Source: Phenylobacterium sp. CCH9-H3 (GTDB taxonomy: Bacteria > Pseudomonadota > Alphaproteobacteria > Caulobacterales > Caulobacteraceae). From it: 25,674 nucleotides of DNA. The DNA is taken from positions 1 through 25,674 of the forward strand of contig NZ_LSJI01000064.1 in assembly GCF_001557235.1 (NCBI RefSeq), written 5' to 3'. Each line of letters begins with the position of its first letter. Position 1 is the stretch's first letter. This document shows positions 8,166 to 15,410 of the stretch, one piece after another. Under the pieces are notes generated by a model. The model was not told the DNA's origin, did not search any database, and saw only the letters and a program-made list of their open reading frames with translations. The position numbers and the translations under genes were made by a program.

Positions 8166-8184
8166 ACGCCGCTGAACGCGGCGT
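8166..8184 (-). other. Stem-loop in the GNAT to glycosyltransferase intercistronic gap
   Basis: ACGCCGC (8166-8172) and GCGGCGT (8178-8184) form a perfect 7-bp stem with a 5-nt loop. It begins at the stop codon of the GNAT gene and lies in the only sizeable gap (50 nt) of the operon. No T-run follows on the minus strand, so it is not a standard intrinsic terminator. It could act in mRNA processing, stability or polarity. Confidence 0.45.
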
Positions 8185-8783
8185 TAACCCTGTGACGAAG
8201 GGCGCTCGCTGACCAGCCGCCGCGCCGCGGCGGGCGGCACAAAGGTCCACTCGCTGCTCAGCAGTCCATAGAGTGCAACGTCCTCGCGCACGCCCGCCCG
8301 CAGGAACGCCTGTCGCAGGACGCCTTCGGATGCGAAGCCAAGCTTTTCGTATAGCCGACGCGCAGGGCCGTTGGAGGCCAGCACCTCCAGCGAGACCCGA
8401 TGCAGATCCAGGCCGCGGAAAGCGTAGTCCAACAGCAGCGCCACGGCGCCCCGGCCGAGGCCAGCGCCCCGGTCGTTCCGGTCGCCGACAAAGATTCCGA
8501 GGATCGCGGACCGCTGGAGCCAATCGATGCCGTGCAACTGTGCGACGCCTCGGATGGCGCCGTCCGAGCGGATCGCGAAGACCGCCCGGGTCTTCAGGTT
8601 CTGGTCGCTGAGGTTGCGGATCCAGTCGGCCGTCGTTTCCCGCCGGACGGGCCCCCGAAAGCCCATGATCAGATCGCGGATCTCGGGGTCGTTCTGCCAG
8701 GCGTGGACGCTTTCAAGGTCCTCGGCCTCGATCGGCGTCAGAGCTATTCTGGTCCAGTCGATCCCATCGCCGACGTCCGACAC
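8184..8783 (-). CDS. GNAT N-acetyltransferase (RimJ/RimL-like, PseH-like candidate)
   Basis: A 199-residue protein starting at GTG 8783, chosen because GGAGAGG lies 7 nt upstream and it starts 2 nt after the preceding methyltransferase stop. An ATG at 8807 would add 8 residues and overlap that gene. The Acetyltransf_3 pattern is complete: LTPIEAEDLESVHAWQND near the N-terminus, FAIRSDGAIRGVAQL, the acetyl-CoA loop RNDRGAGLGRGA, then HRVSLEVLASNGPARRLYEKLGF. These enzymes transfer acetyl groups from acetyl-CoA to amines. In a pseG/pseI neighbourhood, PseH (4-N-acetylation of the altrosamine intermediate) is the obvious candidate role, but the sequence is equally compatible with another aminosugar or protein N-terminus. 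Confidence 0.8.
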   Translation of the reverse strand: MSDVGDGIDWTRIALTPIEAEDLESVHAWQNDPEIRDLIMGFRGPVRRETTADWIRNLSDQNLKTRAVFAIRSDGAIRGVAQLHGIDWLQRSAILGIFVGDRNDRGAGLGRGAVALLLDYAFRGLDLHRVSLEVLASNGPARRLYEKLGFASEGVLRQAFLRAGVREDVALYGLLSSEWTFVPPAAARRLVSERPSSQG

Positions 8784-8785
8784 CT

Positions 8786-9529
8786 TCAGGCCTCTCCCTG
8801 CTCGCACACGAGATAGATGCTCGCGCAGAGTTCAGGATACTGCATGCCCAGCTGGTAGCAGCCCTCGACGTATCGCTCGTCGATGATGCCCGCGTCCAGG
8901 GCGGCGTCGAACTGGTAGTTCGCCAGGCCCTTGAAGATCAGCCCACCGCGATGCACCGCGCGCAGGCCCCCATCGCGCGCGGCGCGCTCAAGCGTGTCGA
9001 AGGAGAACGTGTGGCGGTGTCCGTTGCGGCGTTCGGACTCGGTCACCGCCGCATTATGGGTAATGAGGCCCATCTTCACCGCGATCTGGCGAGACGGCGC
9101 CTGGGCGTTCGGCACCAGGAGGAAGAGCCGGCCGCGGGGCGTCAGCCACTCGCGGATCTTCCGAAGCACACTGACGGGGTCGTCCAGGTGCTCCAGGGTG
9201 TTGATCAGGAATATGGCGTCGAAGCGCTCGGGAAGCTCGGCCGCCTCGAACGTGGAACAGAAGAAGCGGACCTTGTCGCCGAAGCGGGCCTGTGCCGCTT
9301 CCACAAGGCTGGGCGCCGCCTCGATCACGGTGAGATCGTCATAGCGGCCCACGAGCCAGGCGGTGGAGTCGCCCCGGTAGCATCCCAGTTCCAGCGCGCG
9401 GCCGGACGGCAGGAAGGGCTCGAACGCGCGCATCATGTAGCGCCGGACGATCTCGTCGAAATCGTAGTTGTACTTCCGGTCGCCGAACTGCCCGGCTTCC
9501 TGGTCGTAGTTGCGCGCCTTGCCCGTCAT
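8786..9529 (-). CDS. Class I SAM-dependent methyltransferase
   Basis: A 247-residue cytosolic protein. SAM-binding motif I is ALELGCYRGDST around residues 45-56, the acidic end of strand 2 is TVIEAAP, and motif III-like DAIFLINTLEHLDDP with LTPRGRLFLLVPN follows, as in the Methyltransf_11/23 group. A C-terminal extension of about 90 residues (GHRHTFSFDTLERAA onwards) is typical of sugar or natural-product methyltransferases. The ATG overlaps the stop of the upstream dioxygenase by ATGA (9526-9529), so the two are probably translationally coupled. The substrate is not determinable from sequence; an activated sugar or lipid-linked glycan fits the context. Confidence 0.82.
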   Translation of the reverse strand: MTGKARNYDQEAGQFGDRKYNYDFDEIVRRYMMRAFEPFLPSGRALELGCYRGDSTAWLVGRYDDLTVIEAAPSLVEAAQARFGDKVRFFCSTFEAAELPERFDAIFLINTLEHLDDPVSVLRKIREWLTPRGRLFLLVPNAQAPSRQIAVKMGLITHNAAVTESERRNGHRHTFSFDTLERAARDGGLRAVHRGGLIFKGLANYQFDAALDAGIIDERYVEGCYQLGMQYPELCASIYLVCEQGEA

Positions 9530-10332
9530 CCCTGATCGTCCCGGTAAAGGCGGGCCTCGCGGGGACGGTAGAACTCGTCGTAGGAGGTCGGCGTCATGGC
9601 GTTGTAGCCCAGCAGCTGGCGCATCTCCGGCGTGAGGCTCTTCCCGTAGGCCTCGCCCAGGAAGCGCGGATAGTCCATTTGCTGCTTCACGAACGCCCGG
9701 CTGAAGCTGAGGGTCAAGGCGGCGCGGGGCTGTTCCGATACGTTACTGCCCGCGGCGTGCCAGAGATTGCTGTCGAAGAGCACGATGCTGCCTGCGGGGC
9801 CGGTCAGCCGCTCGGACTGGCTCCAGAAGCGGTCGGCGTCCGGACGGTCCGGCTCATGCTGCGAGCCGGACAGCACGTGGGTGGCGCCGTTCGAGAGGGT
9901 GAAGGGGTCCACCATCACCAGCATGTTCAGCAACAGGCGAAAGGCGCCGCCGTGGGTCCGGACATCGCGGTGGATGTTGTGCAGGTAGCTGGCCTTCTGC
10001 GGCGCGACGACCGCGGGGTTGAAGGCGTGCAGGATGTACTGGGCGTCGTCGAAATATCGCGAAACATGCTCCGCCAGCCAGCCCCGCGCCAGAAACGCGT
10101 CGAGCGCAGCGTACTGGCCCACGGCGTGGTGCGACGTGCCGTCCGGCTGCGCGCAGGCGCCCGACGCCACCTGACGGCGTCCGCAATCCTCCACGCTGTC
10201 GAGGATCGCCTGGCGGATCGCCGGCAGTTCGCTCGGGGGAATGACGGCCTCGAACAGCGTCCAGCCCCGGCCGGCGAGTTCGGCCGCGGCAAGGTCGGCG
10301 GTCGGGGCGGCGCAGTCAGCCACGGGCGTCAT
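9526..10332 (-). CDS. Phytanoyl-CoA dioxygenase (PhyH)-family Fe(II)/2-oxoglutarate oxygenase
   Basis: A 268-residue member of the PhyH superfamily. The facial triad is visible as H121 and D123 in NIHRDV, plus the distal H192 in LWHAAGSN. R203 in QPRAALTLSF is placed to bind the 2-oxoglutarate carboxylate. The strand LLNMLVMVDPFTLSNGATHVLSGSQ is characteristic. Such enzymes hydroxylate, epimerise or desaturate small molecules, including sugars in antibiotic pathways. It overlaps the upstream methyltransferase by 17 nt and the downstream one by 4 nt, so it is a fixed member of the operon. The substrate is unknown. Confidence 0.85.
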   Translation of the reverse strand: MTPVADCAAPTADLAAAELAGRGWTLFEAVIPPSELPAIRQAILDSVEDCGRRQVASGACAQPDGTSHHAVGQYAALDAFLARGWLAEHVSRYFDDAQYILHAFNPAVVAPQKASYLHNIHRDVRTHGGAFRLLLNMLVMVDPFTLSNGATHVLSGSQHEPDRPDADRFWSQSERLTGPAGSIVLFDSNLWHAAGSNVSEQPRAALTLSFSRAFVKQQMDYPRFLGEAYGKSLTPEMRQLLGYNAMTPTSYDEFYRPREARLYRDDQG

Positions 10333-11413
10333 CCTTGAGCTGAAGGAACAGGCTGGGCCCTGCCTGGAAAACGGTGGCTATCCGGGCCTCATTCGCGCTC
10401 ACGAAGGCGTCCGCGACCTTCTTCGGCCCATCGCCGAACGCCCAATCGTAGTCGTCGAAGATGATCCAGCCGCCCGGAACCACGTGCGGTGTCCACAGGG
10501 CGGTGTCGAGTGCGGCGTGGTGCTCGGCATGGTTGCCGTCGATATGCAGCACCGCGATCCGGCCCTCGTAGCTCGTCTCGCCAAAGGCTTCGGTCCGGAC
10601 CTTAAGGCCAGGGCCATAGGAACCCGCCGCGTTCTCCGCCCGAGCGCGCACGTAGTTGAGCCGCCCCGCAGCCAGCGGCGCCAGGTTGATCTCGAACATC
10701 CGCAAAGCTTCTTCGGTGTCGAGGTCGGCGCTGGTCTTGTCGAGGAGCGCGTCGCCCTGGGGCATCGCATCGCTCATCCACGGATCGACACATAGGACGT
10801 CGCCAATGTCGTAGCGTCGGGCCAGCCAGACGAACAGCGCCGCCGATCGCCCCCACCAGGAGCCGATCTCCACCACATCGCCCCGGGGCGCATGGCGCAT
10901 GACCTCGACGATCGCGCGCATCTTGTGCTCTGCGCACATGCCCGGGATGGTGTCGACGAGGCGCACCAGGCCCGCGAGCTCCACGAGGCTGAGCGGCGGT
11001 TGGGGCGGGAAGGCGGGCGCGAACTCGAAGGTGAGTGGCGCGGACATCCGCGTCCGCAGATCGCGGTAGGCCCGCTCATGATCTTCGGGGCGGTCGTCGC
11101 CGGAGAGGCGCGCACCCGGAGCGATCTCGTGGAGACGCTCCGATAGGTGGCGCCAGACCACGAAGTGGGGCGCATGGATCGCGCCGATGTCATGGCGCTT
11201 CACCACCGCGGCGAGCGCCGCGTCAAAACCGGGATCACTGACATATGGCAGCGCTTCCCAGGCGTCGTAGGCGTCTCGGGCGGGGTCGGCATGCACCGAA
11301 GAGGCGCCGACAACCCGCAAGCCAAGCGCGCGGGCGCGGTCGCGGAACGCCAGCCCGTCCGGCATTCCAGCCGGGAAGATCAGCACCCCGTCCGCTTCGC
11401 CCTTGTGAGCCAT
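10316..11413 (-). CDS. SAM methyltransferase with N-terminal pre-ATP-grasp-like domain
   Basis: A 365-residue two-domain protein. Residues about 8-105 (VLIFPAGMPDGLAFRDRA, LGLRVVGASS, LPYVSDPGFDAAL, IGAIHAPHFVVW) resemble the Rossmann-like N-terminal domain that precedes ATP-grasp catalytic domains. No ATP-grasp domain follows. Instead residues about 150-365 form a Methyltransf_24-like domain, with motif I VVEIGSWWGRSAAL at 180-193, LCVDPW at 207-212, and VLHIDGNHAEHH followed by VPGGWIIFDDYDW. This methyltransferase class often modifies sugars or hydroxyls in natural products. It starts 7 nt after the upstream dioxygenase stop and overlaps the next dioxygenase by 17 nt. The domain call for the first 100 residues is from pattern recognition only. 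Confidence 0.72.
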   Translation of the reverse strand: MAHKGEADGVLIFPAGMPDGLAFRDRARALGLRVVGASSVHADPARDAYDAWEALPYVSDPGFDAALAAVVKRHDIGAIHAPHFVVWRHLSERLHEIAPGARLSGDDRPEDHERAYRDLRTRMSAPLTFEFAPAFPPQPPLSLVELAGLVRLVDTIPGMCAEHKMRAIVEVMRHAPRGDVVEIGSWWGRSAALFVWLARRYDIGDVLCVDPWMSDAMPQGDALLDKTSADLDTEEALRMFEINLAPLAAGRLNYVRARAENAAGSYGPGLKVRTEAFGETSYEGRIAVLHIDGNHAEHHAALDTALWTPHVVPGGWIIFDDYDWAFGDGPKKVADAFVSANEARIATVFQAGPSLFLQLKDDARG

Positions 11414-11420
11414 CGTCAGC

Positions 11421-12362
11421 CTACGCCTTCAGCACCGTGTTCGCCCGGATCACCGCCGCGCCGTCGGCGCCCAGGTCCTTGCGGGTGTCGGTGAGGCTGA
11501 GGGGGCCGCGCAGGGTGGCGTTCACCGCGTCCATGCCCGGCGCGCGTCCCTGCCCGCGGGCGATGAGGTAGCGCAGCGAGATCCGTTCGTGGTCGGCGGC
11601 GTCCGGCTGGGTGCCGTGCAGGGTGCAGGCGTGCCACATGGCCGCAAAGCCCGCGCCGCCGGTCAGGATCCGCTGCCGGGTCTCGACCTCGCCGTGCTCG
11701 CCGTTGCGGTAGAGCCAGGTATCGGGCGCGGTCCGCGTCAGCTCATGCGGGAACACCGACCCGCCCAGCTTGTGGCTGCCCTCCAGCAGGTACAGCGGCG
11801 CGTCGGCCTTCGTCACCGGGTGCAGATAGACGTAGAGGGTCAGGAAGTCGGCTTCCCGTTCCTTGTAGTCGATCAGGTCCTGGTGGAAGTCGATGCCGTA
11901 GAAGTAGGTGATGTCCCGGTTCTGGGGCTTCATGTAGGCGCCCAGGTTGTTCACCGGGTTGCCGTGGATGCGCGCCTTAAGCCAGTCGGGGATCGATCGG
12001 GCCGGCACCCCGCAGACCACCTTCTTGTTCAGGATCTCGTAGTCGTGGCCCAGGAGCGCGGTGACCGCCTCGACGATCTGCGGCGCCTGTTCGACGAAAC
12101 CCAGCCGGTCCTCGAACCGCTCCAGCAGGTTGCGGCCCGGCCGGGGATTCACGCCCGTGTACTGGGGGTCGGCGTCGAACTCGGCCTCGCTCAGGAACAG
12201 GGTCTCGTCGAACGCCCGCGTGGCGCGGACCTCGGCCAGCAGCCCGGCCGCCGCCGCGGCGTCCACCGGCGCCGGGAACAGGTGCGCGCCGGTCTCGATG
12301 AAGTCCGAGATCGCGTCGGCGGCCAGCCCGGGGCCAGCCATCGGCTTCGCCATCATGTTCAC
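11421..12362 (-). CDS. Phytanoyl-CoA dioxygenase (PhyH)-family Fe(II)/2-oxoglutarate oxygenase, first gene of the minus operon
   Basis: A 313-residue PhyH-superfamily protein. Metal ligands are H160 and D162 in DFHQDL and H249 in CTLHGTQPD; R264 in ISLRYLI is the probable 2-oxoglutarate ligand. YVYLHPVTKADAPLYLLEGSHKLG is a typical core strand pair. It is longer than and only distantly similar to the second PhyH protein at 9526-10332, so they are not a recent duplication. The start is the first ATG of an ATG-AAC-ATG-ATG cluster, with GGAG about 13 nt upstream. The 82-bp gap to the monooxygenase gene should hold the operon promoter if the operon has its own. The substrate is unknown. Confidence 0.85.
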   Translation of the reverse strand: MNMMAKPMAGPGLAADAISDFIETGAHLFPAPVDAAAAAGLLAEVRATRAFDETLFLSEAEFDADPQYTGVNPRPGRNLLERFEDRLGFVEQAPQIVEAVTALLGHDYEILNKKVVCGVPARSIPDWLKARIHGNPVNNLGAYMKPQNRDITYFYGIDFHQDLIDYKEREADFLTLYVYLHPVTKADAPLYLLEGSHKLGGSVFPHELTRTAPDTWLYRNGEHGEVETRQRILTGGAGFAAMWHACTLHGTQPDAADHERISLRYLIARGQGRAPGMDAVNATLRGPLSLTDTRKDLGADGAAVIRANTVLKA

Positions 12363-12411
12363 GGGAGTCTCCGCAGCCTCATGGTTAAGGACGGAGAAGA
12401 ACCGCTTCGCG

Positions 12412-12426
12412 TTAACTCCCGCTTAC
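12412..12426. promoter_or_regulatory. Possible CtrA-like site (TTAA-N7-TTAC)
   Basis: TTAA (12412-12415), a 7-nt spacer and TTAC (12423-12426) match the CtrA consensus TTAA-N7-TTAA with one mismatch. The site lies 50-64 bp upstream of the first ATG of the PhyH/methyltransferase operon. The motif is short and chance matches are common, so this is only a candidate. Confidence 0.25.
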
Positions 12427-12444
12427 GATGGCGCGCATCCAGCG

Positions 12445-13962
12445 TCAGGCGGCCTTGGTCTGCGCCTCTGCCTTGCCGCCATAGACGAATGCGGGATCGT
12501 CCAGGTCGATGAGCGGCAGTTCGTCCTTTTCGCGCCAGTAGTCCTGGCTGTGCCGCCATTCGGGCTTTTCGCCGGCCTTGGGCAGGAGGTGCATGCCGCG
12601 CATCAGGTAGCCCGGGTTGAAATTCTCCGGGTCGATCCACGGCTGCAGGGCCATGTCCTTGTCCTCAGGCCTCAAAGCCACCTCCACCTTGGACACGCCC
12701 TTGTCGCGCATGTGGTTCAAGAGCCGGCAGACGAAGTCGGCGATCAGGTCGGCCCGCAGCGTCCAGCTGGCCCGGAAGTAGCCGAACACCCACACCATGT
12801 TCGGCACGCCGGTGAACATCATGCCCCGGTAGGTGACGGTGTTGGCGAAATCCAGCGGCTTGCCGTCGACCACGAAGTCGATGTCGCCCAGGACGTTCAG
12901 ATTGAACCCGGTGGCCGTGATGATCACGTCGGCCTCCAGGGTCTCGCCCGACTTCAGCAGGATGCCCGCCTCGGTGAACCGCTCGATCTCGTCGGTGACC
13001 ACCGAGGCCTTGCCCTGCTTCACCGCCTGGAAGATGTCGCCATCGGGCACAAAGGCGATCCGCTGCCGCCACGGACGGTAGGATGGGGTGAAGTGCTTCG
13101 CCGTGATCTCCGGGCCGACCAGCGCCGAGACCCCGGCCAGCAGTTCGGCCTTCACGACCTCGGGTTCCTCGATGGAGCGCCGGGTGAAGAGGTCCTGGTT
13201 GTAGAGCTGCTGGCGGCGGACGATCTCGTGGATCCAGCTTTCATCCACCTCGAGCAGTCGCAGCTGGTCGGCGATGTCGATCGCGTTGCGGCCCGGGATG
13301 AAATAGGTCGGCGAGCGCTGCAGCAGGGTCACGTGGCCGCAGTCGTCGGCGATGTTGGGCAACAGGGTCGCCGCCGTAGCGCCCGAGCCGATGATCACGA
13401 CCTTCTTGCCCTTCAGCTCCAGGTCGTCGGGCCAGGTCTGCGGGTGGACGATGCGGCCCTTGAAGCTGTCCATGCCGGCCCATTCCGGCGTGTAGCCCTC
13501 GGACTGGCGGTAGTAGCCCTGGCACATCCACAGGAAGTTGGCCGTGAAGCGCAGCGGCTCGCCGGTGTCCAGGCGGACCGCCTCGATGGTCCAGAGGTTG
13601 CGCTCGCTGGACCACGTCGCCCGCTCGATGCGGTGGCGATAGCGGATGTGGGGCGCCAGGTCGTTCTCTTCGATCACCTCGCCCATGTACGAAAGGATCT
13701 CTTCGGCCGTGGCGATCGGCGGGCCCACCCAGGGCTTGAAGCGATAGCCGAAGGTGTAGAGGTCGCTGTCCGACCGGATGCCCGGATACTTGTGGGTCAG
13801 CCAGGTGCCGCCGAAGCTTTCGAGGGTCTCGAGCACCACGAACGAACGGTCGGGCGACTGCTGGCGCAGGTGGTAGGCGGCGCCGACCCCCGAGATCCCT
13901 GCCCCCACGATCAGGACGTCGAAGTGGCCGGCGTCCGTGGCGGTCGCGGTGACAGCATTCAT
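12445..13962 (-). CDS. EthA-like class B flavin monooxygenase (Baeyer-Villiger type)
   Basis: A 505-residue FAD- and NADPH-dependent monooxygenase. The FAD Rossmann motif is VGAGISGVGAA (19-29), the Baeyer-Villiger fingerprint FxGxxxHxxxW is present as F167, H173 and W177 in FKGRIVHPQTWP, and the NADPH Rossmann motif is VVIIGSGATAAT (188-199). ATGFNLN is the usual C-terminal ATG motif. Overall layout and length match the EthA/YwfF-like group, which oxidises ketones, aldehydes or sulfur groups. The start is supported by GGGAGG 8 nt upstream. It sits between pseI and the PhyH operon on the same strand, but an FNR-type palindrome of its own upstream suggests separate control. A role in sugar modification is not implied by the sequence. 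Confidence 0.88.
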   Translation of the reverse strand: MNAVTATATDAGHFDVLIVGAGISGVGAAYHLRQQSPDRSFVVLETLESFGGTWLTHKYPGIRSDSDLYTFGYRFKPWVGPPIATAEEILSYMGEVIEENDLAPHIRYRHRIERATWSSERNLWTIEAVRLDTGEPLRFTANFLWMCQGYYRQSEGYTPEWAGMDSFKGRIVHPQTWPDDLELKGKKVVIIGSGATAATLLPNIADDCGHVTLLQRSPTYFIPGRNAIDIADQLRLLEVDESWIHEIVRRQQLYNQDLFTRRSIEEPEVVKAELLAGVSALVGPEITAKHFTPSYRPWRQRIAFVPDGDIFQAVKQGKASVVTDEIERFTEAGILLKSGETLEADVIITATGFNLNVLGDIDFVVDGKPLDFANTVTYRGMMFTGVPNMVWVFGYFRASWTLRADLIADFVCRLLNHMRDKGVSKVEVALRPEDKDMALQPWIDPENFNPGYLMRGMHLLPKAGEKPEWRHSQDYWREKDELPLIDLDDPAFVYGGKAEAQTKAA

Positions 13963-14022
13963 GGCTCAAGCCTCCCAATGTTTCGTTGGGGCCGACCATG
14001 TGCGCCTGCCAGGGCCCGGCCC

Positions 14023-14036
14023 TTGATGCAGATCAA
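14023..14036. promoter_or_regulatory. FNR/FixK-type operator upstream of the flavin monooxygenase
   Basis: TTGATGCAGATCAA is a perfect TTGAT-N4-ATCAA palindrome, the consensus of the FNR/FixK branch of the CRP family. It lies 61-74 bp upstream of the monooxygenase ATG (13962) and 36 bp past the pseI stop. If used as a class II site centred at -41.5, transcription would start near 13988, leaving a short leader containing the ribosome site. This suggests induction under low oxygen; it is a motif-based prediction. Confidence 0.7.
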
Positions 14037-14071
14037 TCTAAGTGATCGTTGATAACTAATCTAGCGGGAAG

Positions 14072-15127
14072 CTAGGCGAGCATGTCCCAGGCCAGGGGCT
14101 CGCCGCGCTCGAGGTCGCGCACGGCGGTTCGCCCCAGCACTGCGTCCAGGTGCGCGGGGGGCAGGCCGTTGCCCGGGCGGATGGAGCGCACATTGGCCCG
14201 TGTCAGGGCCTCGCCCGCCTTGACGTCGGCGGCGATGTAGAGCGACCGCCGGAACTGCACGTTGCCGCGCTCCGAGCCCAGAAGGTCGTAGTGCGCCCGC
14301 CCCAGGGCGGCCCAGGCGGCCTTGGTGTCGTCCACCAGCGCCTTGAACTCGGCCGGCTCCAGGCTGAACGCGGCATCCGGCCCGCCGTCGGCGCGCGCCA
14401 GGGTGAAATGCTTTTCGATCACGCTGGCGCCCATGGCCACGGCCGCCACCGAGGCCGCCGTGCCCGGCGTGTGGTCCGACAACCCCACCGGGCAGCCGAA
14501 CCGGTGGGCCATGTCGGCGACGGTGCGGACGTTGGCGTCGGCGAAGGTGGCCGGATAGCTCGACACGCAGTGCAGCAGCACGACCCCGGGCGCGCCCCCC
14601 GCCAAGGCCGCGTCCCGCGCCGCCTCGATCTCGGCCAGGTTGGCCATGCCCGTGGAGATGATCAGCGGCCGTCCCTTGCCCGCCGCATAGCGGATCAGCG
14701 GCAGGTCCACGGCCTCGAATGAGGCGATCTTGTAGGCGGGCGCGTCCAGGCCGGCGAGCAGGTCCACCGCCGTCTCGTCGAAGGGACTGGAGAAGATGAT
14801 CACGCCCCGCGCCCGCGCGCGCTCGAAGATCGCTGCGTGCCACTCGTAGGGTGTATAGGCCTCCTGGTAGAGCTCATAGAGGCTGCGCCCGTCCCACAGC
14901 CCGCCGGTGATCCGGAACTCGGGCCGGTCGACATCCATGGTGATGGTGTCGGCGGTGTAGGACTGGATCTTGATGGCGTCGCAGCCCGTGTCGGCCGCCG
15001 CGTCCACCATGGCCAGGGCCCGCTCCAGGCTGCCGTTGTGGTTTCCGCTCAGCTCGCAGATCACGAACGGCGGGTGGTCTGCGCCGATCTTGCGGCCGGC
15101 GATCTCGATCTCAGGCTGCGAGCTCAT
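14072..15127 (-). CDS. pseI: Pseudaminic acid synthase (NeuB family)
   Basis: A 351-residue enzyme that condenses the 6-deoxy-hexose released by PseG with phosphoenolpyruvate to give pseudaminic acid. The N-terminal TIM barrel carries VICELSGNHNG (22-32; SGNHN is the PseI form, where NeuB has a related motif), AIKIQSYTADT (51-61), YKIASFE (132-138), STGMA (158-162), LLHCVSSYPA (184-193) and IEKHFTLA (237-244). A C-terminal SAF/antifreeze-like domain runs from about 291 (QFRRSLYIAADVKAGEALT). Length is normal. No clear Shine-Dalgarno precedes ATG 15127. It is on the opposite strand from pseG and nearly 10 kb away, so the two steps are not in one transcript. Confidence 0.9.
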   Translation of the reverse strand: MSSQPEIEIAGRKIGADHPPFVICELSGNHNGSLERALAMVDAAADTGCDAIKIQSYTADTITMDVDRPEFRITGGLWDGRSLYELYQEAYTPYEWHAAIFERARARGVIIFSSPFDETAVDLLAGLDAPAYKIASFEAVDLPLIRYAAGKGRPLIISTGMANLAEIEAARDAALAGGAPGVVLLHCVSSYPATFADANVRTVADMAHRFGCPVGLSDHTPGTAASVAAVAMGASVIEKHFTLARADGGPDAAFSLEPAEFKALVDDTKAAWAALGRAHYDLLGSERGNVQFRRSLYIAADVKAGEALTRANVRSIRPGNGLPPAHLDAVLGRTAVRDLERGEPLAWDMLA

Positions 15128-15161
15128 GGCGCCAAGGTGTCACGGGGGTCTTGCGGCGGCG

Positions 15162-15311
15162 TTAACCACGCCCCTTGCGCGCCCGGTCGACAGCGCCAAT
15201 CCCGACGCCGACCGCGATGCCGATGGCCATCCCGATCCCGATATTGTCCGTCGCTGTGCCAATGACGGCGCCGAGCGCGACCCCGACGGCGATCCACATG
15301 GTTAGGCTCAT
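15162..15311 (-). CDS. Small glycine-zipper membrane peptide (49 aa)
   Basis: The peptide starts MSLTMWIAVGVALGAVIG, continues with repeated GxxxG-type glycines (IGIGMAIGIAVGVGIGA) and ends in a basic tail DRARKGRG. GGAGG lies 7 nt upstream of ATG 15311, which supports real translation. One hydrophobic stretch interrupted by TATDN could form one or two short membrane helices, with the basic tail inside. Function is unknown; glycine-zipper peptides pack as helices in membranes. It is divergent from trxB and ends 34 nt before the pseI start, so it could share a transcript with pseI. Confidence 0.65.
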   Translation of the reverse strand: MSLTMWIAVGVALGAVIGTATDNIGIGMAIGIAVGVGIGAVDRARKGRG

Positions 15312-15410
15312 GGCCCGGCCTCCGGCTTTGCGTAGCGGGACTCTCCAGATAAGCCCTGCCTGCGCATCCCCAGCGCTGCCGTCGCGGTCGCACACTGCCG
15401 GAATCGACAC

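Noticed and set aside
8166..8184. Intrinsic terminator between the GNAT and glycosyltransferase genes
   Set aside because: The stem is followed by a G-run, not Ts, on the transcribed strand.
8134..8523. N-terminal extension of the TPR glycosyltransferase by 130 residues
   Set aside because: The extension overlaps the upstream GNAT gene in another frame; ATG 8133 has a good ribosome site and TPR homology begins right after it.
8184..8783. Firm naming of the GNAT as pseH
   Set aside because: Only the general Acetyltransf_3 pattern is visible; neighbourhood alone does not fix the substrate.
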